Shown one piece after another: positions 58,710 through 64,000 of a DNA stretch of 64,000 nt; position 1 is the first letter of the stretch; each line of letters begins with the position of its first letter. Position numbers and translations under genes: made by a program. This stretch comes from Thiodiazotropha sp037384425. Lineage in GTDB: Bacteria > Pseudomonadota > Gammaproteobacteria > Chromatiales > Chromatiaceae. Below the pieces are notes generated by a model. It saw only the letters and a list, made by a program, of their open reading frames with translations. It was not told the origin of the DNA and did not search any database. The stretch is from assembly GCA_037384425.1 (NCBI GenBank), contig JARROA010000004.1:106348-170347 (forward strand), read 5' to 3'.

Positions 58710-59555
58710 TCAGGATTTGAGTCGGTAGGAGATGCCGCCGTGGCCCACTTTCATTTCGAAGCGGTTGGTCAGCTGATTGATCGACTCGGTCGAACCCAGG
58801 AAGAGATAGCCTCCCGGATTCAGGATGTTGGCCATGCGATCGACGATATCCTTCTTCAGATCGTTGGCGAAGTAGATGAGCACATTGCGGCAGAAGATCA
58901 CATCGAACCTGCCCATGCCCTGGAAGCTGCTGGCCAGATTGAGAGCACGGAAAGTGACCCGGCGCTTGATCTCCGGCCGCACCTCCAGGCAGTGATCCTT
59001 GGGCACGAAGAACCGCTTCTGTTGTTCATTGGTCAGACCGCGTTCCACTGTGAGACCGCAATAGACACCGGCGCGAGCCTCCGTCAGCATCTTGCTGGAG
59101 ATGTCGGTGGCTTCGACCTGCACCGAACGTCCGCGGCCGTACTTCGACTCGTACTCCTCCACTATCATGCTGATATTATAGGGTTCCTGGCCACTGGAGC
59201 AGGCGGCCGACCAGATTCGGATGGGACCGCCGCTTCGCTGCTTGTTGAGATCGGACAGTATGGTCTCCTTGAGCAGGATGTAGTGGCCGATGTCGCGAAA
59301 CCAGAAGGTCTCGTTGGTGGTCATGGCGTCGATGACCCGGGTCTTGAGCTGCGAATTGGCCGGCGAATTGAGCCGCTTCAGCAACTCGCCCAGGGAGTCG
59401 ATCTGGGCCTCCTTGAGGAGACCGGCGAGCCGGCTCGAAACCAGGTACTCTTTTCCGGGCCCGAGCTGAATGCCGCAAGCCTTCTGCAGAAATTGCTGAA
59501 ACGAGAGGTAGTCCGCCGGATTGACCAGCGCTTGGGATGAGGATCTGTGCTGCAT
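58710..59555 (-). CDS. cheR: Chemotaxis protein methyltransferase CheR
   Basis: CheR methylates glutamates on chemoreceptors using S-adenosylmethionine. About 281 residues: an N-terminal helical domain (YLSFQQFLQKACGIQLGPGKEYLVSSRL), TTNETFWFRD, then the SAM-binding Rossmann core (IRIWSAACSSGQEPYNISMI), VEATDISSKMLTEAR, and FDVIFCRNVLIYF. The start ATG 59553-59555 is chosen; a TTG 33 nt upstream overlaps cheV. It follows cheV closely and is cotranscribed. The pair next to flg genes is common in gammaproteobacteria. Confidence 0.96.
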   Translation of the reverse strand: MQHRSSSQALVNPADYLSFQQFLQKACGIQLGPGKEYLVSSRLAGLLKEAQIDSLGELLKRLNSPANSQLKTRVIDAMTTNETFWFRDIGHYILLKETILSDLNKQRSGGPIRIWSAACSSGQEPYNISMIVEEYESKYGRGRSVQVEATDISSKMLTEARAGVYCGLTVERGLTNEQQKRFFVPKDHCLEVRPEIKRRVTFRALNLASSFQGMGRFDVIFCRNVLIYFANDLKKDIVDRMANILNPGGYLFLGSTESINQLTNRFEMKVGHGGISYRLKS

Positions 59556-59584
59556 GGTTGTTGTCGTTGTAACCAATCCCGCGA

Positions 59585-60502
59585 TCAAGCCAGTTGTTTG
59601 AGTCGTTCCGTGATCCTCTCCGCCAATTCGTCCGGTACGAACTTGGCCAGAAAATGATCCGCTCCCACCTTCTGCACCATGCTTTCGTTGAAGACACCGC
59701 TGAGTGAGGAGTGCAGTATCACGTAGAGATCCGCCAACCTGCTGTCCTCGCGGATGGCGGTCACCAGCGAATAGCCGTCCAACTTCGGCATCTCGATGTC
59801 GGAGATCACCATCGCCAGCCAGTCGCTGACCTTGCCCTCCTCGGCCCAGCCCTGCAACAGCTTCAGGGCCTCCGCGCCATCCTTCGCCATGATCGCATCG
59901 ACGCCGATCTCATCGAGCACCTTTTTCATCTGGTTGCGGGCCACCATGGAGTCGTCGACCACCAGCAGCTTCAATCGACCCAGATCCGCTCCGGTCTCAT
60001 CCACCGGCCGGGTCAACTCCTCTTCCATGCCCAGCACCTCGCTGAGCACCTTCTCAACATCGATGATCTCGACCAATTCGTCATCGATTTCGGTCACCGC
60101 GGTCATGTAGCTGCTGCGACCGAGCCCTTTGGGCGGCGGCAGGATATCCTCCCAATGGGTATTGACGATGCGTTCGACCGCGCCGACCAGAAAGGCGAGC
60201 ATGCGTCGATTGTACTCGGTAACGATGATGAAGTAGTCGGACGGATTGCCCATTTTGGGACCGCCGATGGCATGCGACAGGTCCATCACCGGAATATTGT
60301 TGCCGCGCAGGCCGGCAATACCGCGTATCACCGGGTGAGAGCCCGGCGGGGAGGACAGTGGCGGACACTGTACCACCTCTTTGACCTTGAACACGTTGAT
60401 GCCGAACTTCTGTCGTCCCTGGAGACGAAACATTAACAGTTCCAGCCGATTCTGACCGGCGACCATGTTGCGAAGATTCATGCCCTCCAGTACACCCGCC
60501 AT
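59585..60502 (-). CDS. cheV: Chemotaxis protein CheV
   Basis: This 305-residue CheW-REC fusion couples receptors to CheA, with phosphorylation-tuned adaptation. The CheW half (about 20-160) has FGINVFKVKEVVQCPPLSS and GIAGLRGNNIPVMDLSHAIG. The receiver half (about 180-300) begins RLKLLVVDDSMVARNQMKKVL, holds the phospho-acceptor in AMVISDIEMPKLDGYSL and ends in HSSLSG...GADHFLAKF. The start ATG 60500-60502 has CGGAG upstream. A sigma28-type promoter is upstream. Confidence 0.96.
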   Translation of the reverse strand: MAGVLEGMNLRNMVAGQNRLELLMFRLQGRQKFGINVFKVKEVVQCPPLSSPPGSHPVIRGIAGLRGNNIPVMDLSHAIGGPKMGNPSDYFIIVTEYNRRMLAFLVGAVERIVNTHWEDILPPPKGLGRSSYMTAVTEIDDELVEIIDVEKVLSEVLGMEEELTRPVDETGADLGRLKLLVVDDSMVARNQMKKVLDEIGVDAIMAKDGAEALKLLQGWAEEGKVSDWLAMVISDIEMPKLDGYSLVTAIREDSRLADLYVILHSSLSGVFNESMVQKVGADHFLAKFVPDELAERITERLKQLA

Positions 60503-60553
60503 GATGACACTCCGATTTTCTCTGTACGATGATTTACCAATACTGCATGCTTT

Positions 60554-60580
60554 ATGGCGGCCCGATTCGGTCAAGCTTTA
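60554..60580 (-). promoter_or_regulatory. Sigma28-type promoter candidate for cheV
   Basis: On the minus strand TAAAGCTT, 11-nt spacer, GCCGCCAT. The -35 is good, the -10 is fair. It lies about 52 nt before the cheV start. Confidence 0.55.
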
Positions 60581-60639
60581 ACCGCTCATGCGCTCTCTGC
60601 ATGCAGATTCCGGTCGCCTTTGGACAGCGACTTTTCGAA

Positions 60640-60655
60640 AGGCATGGTGCTTGCA
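60640..60655 (+). promoter_or_regulatory. Sigma54 promoter candidate for flgA
   Basis: AGGCATG-GTGC-TTGCA has correct GG/GC spacing (12 nt) and an exact -12 element; the first T of the -24 box is A. It lies 40 nt before the flgA start. Confidence 0.6.
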
Positions 60656-60694
60656 TGTTTTCAGCTGTACGAGATACACAAGGGCATCGAATTC

Positions 60695-61411
60695 ATGATC
60701 CAACGACATCGTTTTTTCGTTTTTCGAAAGTTGCTACCAATTCTCCTGCTGTTGAGCGGCCCGGCACAGGCCGACGAAACCGCCATACAGAGTCACGCCT
60801 CCATCGTCAAAGCCGTGGATACGTATCTGCAGCAAAGTTTCAGCCAACAGGGGGACCAGCTGCGAATCGAGGTCTCGCCCCTCGATCACCGCTTGCGCCT
60901 CAACCGTTGCGACGAGCCGCTGAAGACCTTCGATCCCCCCGGCGGCATCTCGCTTGGTCGCACTACGGTTGGTGTCAGCTGTCAGCTGCCCAAGCCCTGG
61001 ACACTCTACGTGTCGGCCAATGTAGGCCTAGAGATTCCGGTGGTGGTCGCCACCCGTGACATCGGTCGTGGCGATCCACTCGCATCGACGGACCTCAAAT
61101 TGGAGGTCATGGACACCACCCACCTCCTGCGCGGCCACTTCACAGCCGTCGAGGAACTGGTCGGCAACCAACTGAAACGCACCCTGCGCCGAGGACAGGT
61201 GGTCACCCCCAGCATGCTGGTGGTGGAAAAGACCGTACAACGCGGGGAGCAGATCACCATCGTCTCGGCGATCGGCACAATCGAGGTCCGCAGCCGGGGC
61301 AAGGCCTTGAGGGACGGCAATCCCGGTGACCTGATCCCGGTGGAAAACCTGTCATCGAAGAAGCGGCTGCAGGCCAGAGTCGTGTCGTCGGGACTGGTCG
61401 CGATCGATTGA
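60695..61411 (+). CDS. flgA: Flagellar P-ring chaperone FlgA
   Basis: This 238-residue periplasmic chaperone for P-ring assembly has a signal peptide (FRKLLPILLLLSGPAQA, start ATG 60695). The SAF-like C-terminal half is clear: IPVVVATRDIGRGDPLASTDLKLEV, LVGNQLKRTLRRGQVVTPSML, and VRSRGKALRDGNPGDLIPVENLSSKKRLQARV (in blocks). First gene of flgA-flgM-flgN, divergent from cheV. Confidence 0.95.
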   Translation: MIQRHRFFVFRKLLPILLLLSGPAQADETAIQSHASIVKAVDTYLQQSFSQQGDQLRIEVSPLDHRLRLNRCDEPLKTFDPPGGISLGRTTVGVSCQLPKPWTLYVSANVGLEIPVVVATRDIGRGDPLASTDLKLEVMDTTHLLRGHFTAVEELVGNQLKRTLRRGQVVTPSMLVVEKTVQRGEQITIVSAIGTIEVRSRGKALRDGNPGDLIPVENLSSKKRLQARVVSSGLVAID

Positions 61412-61450
61412 AGCAGTGGAATACATCTCCTCAAGCGGCAGTGGAACTGT

Positions 61451-61477
61451 TAAAGTAACTCCGGTCAGGGTCGCTAT
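61451..61477 (+). promoter_or_regulatory. Sigma28 promoter of flgM
   Basis: TAAAGTAA, 11-nt spacer, GTCGCTAT. It lies 36 nt before flgM, so flgM-flgN can be transcribed separately from flgA. The -35 is identical to that of fliC. Confidence 0.7.
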
Positions 61478-61513
61478 AACGGCATGTCGATAGCACGCTT
61501 CCGAGGTTTAGTA

Positions 61514-61828
61514 ATGGCCATTGAAATCAACAGCCTCACCAGCAAGAGTCTGCAGAATATCGGTGATAATAGCGGCGTGCAACGCACCCAGGTCAACCCG
61601 GCCATCAGCCGTGCCCTGGCGGGCAAGACCCGGGGCAAGGACGATACCGTGGACATCACCGGCTCGGCATCCAAACTGCTGGAATTGGAGAGCCTGATCG
61701 CCAATATGTCGGTAGTCGACGCACAACAGGTGGAAGCGGTGCGACGTGCGCTCGCCACCGGCAGCTTCACCATCGACCCGCAGAGCGCTGCCGACAAAAT
61801 GCTGGCAATGGAGATATCACTGCCTTGA
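61514..61828 (+). CDS. flgM: Anti-sigma28 factor FlgM
   Basis: This 104-residue FliA inhibitor is exported once the hook is complete. The N-terminus is disordered (AIEINSLTSKSLQNIGDNS). The C-terminal sigma-binding helices are typical: DTVDITGSASKLLELESLI, VVDAQQVEAVRRALATGSF, IDPQSAADKML. Start ATG 61514 has GAGG 8-11 nt upstream. A sigma28 promoter allows feedback expression. Confidence 0.95.
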   Translation: MAIEINSLTSKSLQNIGDNSGVQRTQVNPAISRALAGKTRGKDDTVDITGSASKLLELESLIANMSVVDAQQVEAVRRALATGSFTIDPQSAADKMLAMEISLP

Positions 61829-61833
61829 TTCCC

Positions 61834-62319
61834 ATGGACACCCGCCCCGAAGCTCAAACCCATTTTCTTCGTGTCCTGAACCATGAGAGTGAACAGGTCG
61901 GGATTCTGCTCGAACTGCTCAAGCAGGAATTCGAGCTGCTCAAATCGTCACCGGGCGATGCCCTGGAAGCCCTCCTGGCGCGTAAAAAACAGCAACTCAA
62001 GAACGTCGAGCAGAGTGTTGCGGCACACCGGCAGTTCCTCCGGCAACAGGGCCTGTCCAACGATCGCCAGGGCACCGAAAGCTACCTGGAGGCCTGTTCC
62101 GACAGCTCGTCTCTGCAACAGACCTGGCAGCGCTACCTGGAGCTGCTGCAGGCGTGTCAGGAGCAGAACGAGATCAATGGCGGCGCGGTGGCGGCGAATC
62201 AACGGCAGGTCAATCAGGCACTCAACCTGCTGCTGGATCTCGGCGACATCAACAAGACCTATGGCCGCAGCGGCGAGTCCCGCCCGTCGCGTCCCTCCAA
62301 GACCCTCGGCAAGGCCTGA
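61834..62319 (+). CDS. flgN: Flagellar chaperone FlgN
   Basis: FlgN escorts FlgK and FlgL to the export gate. About 161 residues, all helical: FLRVLNHESEQVGILLELLKQEFELL, LLARKKQQLKNVEQSVAAHRQFL, and the C-terminal NEINGGAVAANQRQVNQALNLL, which is FlgN-typical. The ATG at 61834 is used; a TTG nine nt upstream would overlap the flgM stop. The C-terminal 25 residues are basic and Ser/Pro-rich. Confidence 0.93.
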   Translation: MDTRPEAQTHFLRVLNHESEQVGILLELLKQEFELLKSSPGDALEALLARKKQQLKNVEQSVAAHRQFLRQQGLSNDRQGTESYLEACSDSSSLQQTWQRYLELLQACQEQNEINGGAVAANQRQVNQALNLLLDLGDINKTYGRSGESRPSRPSKTLGKA

Positions 62320-62431
62320 CCGCTCTTCGACACCGCGGGGTGAGTCAATCGCGATCAGACCGTCTCATCCGTGAACGTCCCAACCCGATGCTTGTCCTTC
62401 TGTCGACATAGATCTGAAAGCGGGCTGTGAT

Positions 62432-62490
62432 CGGTGCGGCAAGCCGCAGCCTACGGTTTGATGACGGGTAGGGTGCGGCTTGCCGCACCG
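62432..62490. repeat. REP-like palindrome pair, copy 2
   Basis: GGTGCGGCAAGCCGCAG with flanking CCTAC and, 15 nt on, the inverse GTAGGGTGCGGCTTGCCGCACC. It is the same unit as at 32661-32725, lying in the 235-bp gap between flgN and the transferase pair. One base breaks the first palindrome. Confidence 0.75.
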
Positions 62491-62554
62491 AATGACGGAC
62501 AATACAGCGCACGGAACTTTCGGATCAGTAAGTCACTACCATCGGGCTGTGAAC

Positions 62555-63181
62555 TCAGTCGGTGGGCAGCTCAATTCCGAGCTGCAGAAATTGCGTCAGA
62601 TCTTCAGGGCGGTCGAGATCCCACAGTTGCGGCAGCTCGCGCCATCGCCATCCGATCTCCCGCAGGGCTTCACGGGTGGTTGCCGCCACCGTGCTCTCGC
62701 CCCAGGCGTGTCCCCGGAACAGACGCGGATGGCAGCGTTTCAGACCCAGCAGCACGTAGCCCCCGTCAACCGCCGGACCCAACACCGCATCCACATCCTG
62801 CTCCAACCAGTGGAACGCCTGCTGCAGATGGGAAGCACCCAGCGCCGGACAGTCGACACCGACCAGGACCACGCGCGCATGGCGTGCCAGGGCCTCCCTT
62901 GCGGCGCGCTCCATGCGCATGCCGAGGTCCGCGCCGGACTGGGAAAAGCGTTTCAGCCGATAACGATCGGCCAGCTCGAGAAAGACCGGATGATCGAGCG
63001 CCGGTGTGGTCCAGAGTTCGATCTCATAGGGCGTCTGCTCGGCAATCCAGCCGACTTCCCGTTTGAGCAGTCCGGTATAGAGTTGCGCCGCACCCTCGCT
63101 GCCGAGACGCGGTATCAGCCGCGTCTTGACCGCTCCCGGCAGCGGGGCTTTGGCGAAGATCAGGATGGCGTTGTCGGACAC
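62555..63181 (-). CDS. rSAM/selenodomain-associated transferase 1 (DUF2064-like)
   Basis: This protein of about 208 residues has a nucleotidyl/glycosyltransferase-like fold. The motif AILIFAKAPLPGAVKTRLIP begins the domain. LVGVDCPALGASHLQQAF and VLGPAVDGGYVLLGLKR are typical of TIGR04282-type proteins. The GTG at 63179-63181 (SDNAILIFAK) is the likely start because the open frame upstream belongs to the overlapping GT2 gene. It overlaps that gene by 22 nt. The family partners radical-SAM proteins of unresolved pathway; none is in the window. Confidence 0.83.
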   Translation of the reverse strand: MSDNAILIFAKAPLPGAVKTRLIPRLGSEGAAQLYTGLLKREVGWIAEQTPYEIELWTTPALDHPVFLELADRYRLKRFSQSGADLGMRMERAAREALARHARVVLVGVDCPALGASHLQQAFHWLEQDVDAVLGPAVDGGYVLLGLKRCHPRLFRGHAWGESTVAATTREALREIGWRWRELPQLWDLDRPEDLTQFLQLGIELPTD

Positions 63182-63852
63182 GGTTTGTAGAAAGTCGCCA
63201 GACGGCGCGGACTCACTCCCATGCGGTAGGCCAGACGCAAGCCCCACATCAGCAGAATGGTTCGCAGGATACCTCGCTGTTCCCATCGGCGGCTGGAGGT
63301 GATGAGCCGCTGATACAGGCAACAGGGACCCTGCAGTCGCTTCAATGCCGCGCAGAGCTCGATGTCCTCCATCAGCTCCTGTTGCGGAAAACCACCCACC
63401 TGCTCGAACAGCTCGCGCCGCACGAAGATGCCTTGATCACCGGTGGCGATACCACTCCAGCGGGAACGCAGGTTCATCAGCCTCTCGACCAGACGCAACA
63501 GGGGATGGCGGCCATCGAGACGGACATCGAACCGCCCCCAGCCACAGCCGTCGTCGATGGCCGCCCGGATGGCGGCAGCGGCATCCCCCGTCGGCTGGGT
63601 ATCGGCATGCAGGAACCACAACACGTCACCCAGGGCCTTGCCGGCACCGAGATTCATCTGGCGGGCACGGCCTGGACTGCTACTGAGCAGGTGATCGAGC
63701 CAGGGCGCGAGCCGATCGCTCTGCAGATCGGTGCTGCCGCCATCCACCATGATCAGTTCATGTCCCGCCGCACGCAGGGGCGCGAGTCGCTTCAGGCAGG
63801 CCAGCGCCTGCTCACCTTCGTTCAGCACCGGGATGATAATGCTCAGCCGCAT
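63160..63852 (-). CDS. rSAM/selenodomain-associated family 2 glycosyltransferase
   Basis: This 230-residue family 2 glycosyltransferase has an N-terminal GT-A domain: LSIIIPVLNEGEQALACL, ELIMVDGGSTDLQS, SSPGRARQMNLGAGKALGDVLWFLHADT (in blocks), and FVRRELFEQVGGFPQQELMEDIEL, the acceptor/catalytic region. The pattern matches TIGR04283. Start ATG 63850-63852. Overlaps the following transferase gene by 22 nt, so the two are translationally coupled, as in other genomes where they are neighbours. Confidence 0.87.
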   Translation of the reverse strand: MRLSIIIPVLNEGEQALACLKRLAPLRAAGHELIMVDGGSTDLQSDRLAPWLDHLLSSSPGRARQMNLGAGKALGDVLWFLHADTQPTGDAAAAIRAAIDDGCGWGRFDVRLDGRHPLLRLVERLMNLRSRWSGIATGDQGIFVRRELFEQVGGFPQQELMEDIELCAALKRLQGPCCLYQRLITSSRRWEQRGILRTILLMWGLRLAYRMGVSPRRLATFYKPCPTTPS

Positions 63853-64000
63853 TACTAGTGTGCCCCGTGATAGATTCTGTACCATTCAGCGAGCCTGGAA
63901 GGGGCTAGCCGCGCCCCGCAGGAAGTGCCCTTGGGGTGCAAGACATGCCTCGCAGGGAATGGCGGGCCCTTTCCAAGAGGCATAACGCAGCGGATGGCCC
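63853..64000. other. Window-end region without a recognised gene
   Basis: These 148 bp upstream of the glycosyltransferase hold no clear coding frame. They may carry its promoter or part of a neighbour that lies outside the window. Confidence 0.3.

Noticed and set aside
1..64000. CRISPR arrays, tRNA or rRNA genes, integrases, restriction-modification or toxin-antitoxin pairs
   Set aside because: I looked for regularly spaced repeats, cloverleaf-type sequences and typical proteins and saw none that could be supported.

Overview
The window looks like chromosomal DNA from a flagellated gammaproteobacterium with high GC content. I saw no phage, plasmid, tRNA or rRNA genes. The first gene, cut by the window edge, is a CbbO-type Rubisco-activase partner. 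Together with DUF302, DUF3108 and FimX-like proteins, the c-di-GMP genes and sigma54/sigma28 flagellar promoters, it suggests a chemoautotrophic, probably sulfur-oxidising relative of the Chromatiales or of lineages such as Sedimenticola and Thiodiazotropha. The lineage is an inference from gene content, not a measurement.

Layout. 1-7.5 kb: cbbO (partial), three uncharacterised genes, a 140-bp MITE-like element, class I DAHP synthase and a FimX-like degenerate GGDEF/EAL protein. 7-16.6 kb (minus strand): a membrane coiled-coil protein, a DUF302 protein, an orphan ParA, two secreted proteins that share a repeated Y-x-F-R-P motif, then an RND pump (with a long lysine/alanine/proline tail) and its adaptor. 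16.7-33.7 kb: mostly housekeeping and signalling genes. These are an SCP2-like protein, a dynamin-like GTPase, a GAF-GGDEF cyclase paired with an HDOD protein, an NrtR-like Nudix regulator followed by nadA, a second coiled-coil paralogue, a fatty-acid hydroxylase-like protein, DUF3108, a two-gene K+ channel/RCK unit, an ankyrin lipoprotein, exonuclease I and an HDAC-like deacetylase. 33.8-41.6 kb: a 167-bp MITE, a Pat-type protein acetyltransferase, the conserved ffh-rpsP-rimM-trmD-rplS block and divergent ypjD.

41.6-62.3 kb is a compact flagellar locus. The minus strand carries cheV, cheR, flgBCDE, flgFGHIJKL, fliC, flaG, fliD, fliS and fliT, followed by a TPR-sulfotransferase. The plus strand carries flgA, flgM and flgN, divergent from cheV. 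By eye I can place sigma54-type promoters before flgB, flgF, flgG and flgA, and sigma28-type promoters before fliC, cheV and flgM. This fits a Pseudomonas/Vibrio-like hierarchy: sigma54 drives hook-basal-body genes, while sigma28 drives the filament, FlgM and a chemotaxis gene. A DUF2956 gene on the opposite strand and a terminator split flgBCDE from flgFGHIJKL. The last genes (62.5-63.9 kb) are an overlapping pair of rSAM/selenodomain-associated transferases.

The most unusual observations are a FliS that appears to lack about 50 internal residues, the pair of Y-x-F-R-P repeat proteins next to an orphan ParA and RND system, the histone-H1-like tail on the RND pump, two membrane coiled-coil paralogues ending in a shared RPM...PW motif, a likely sigma54 promoter before a 118-residue unknown gene outside the flagellar locus, and several families of small palindromic repeats. 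All matches were made by reading; no search was run.
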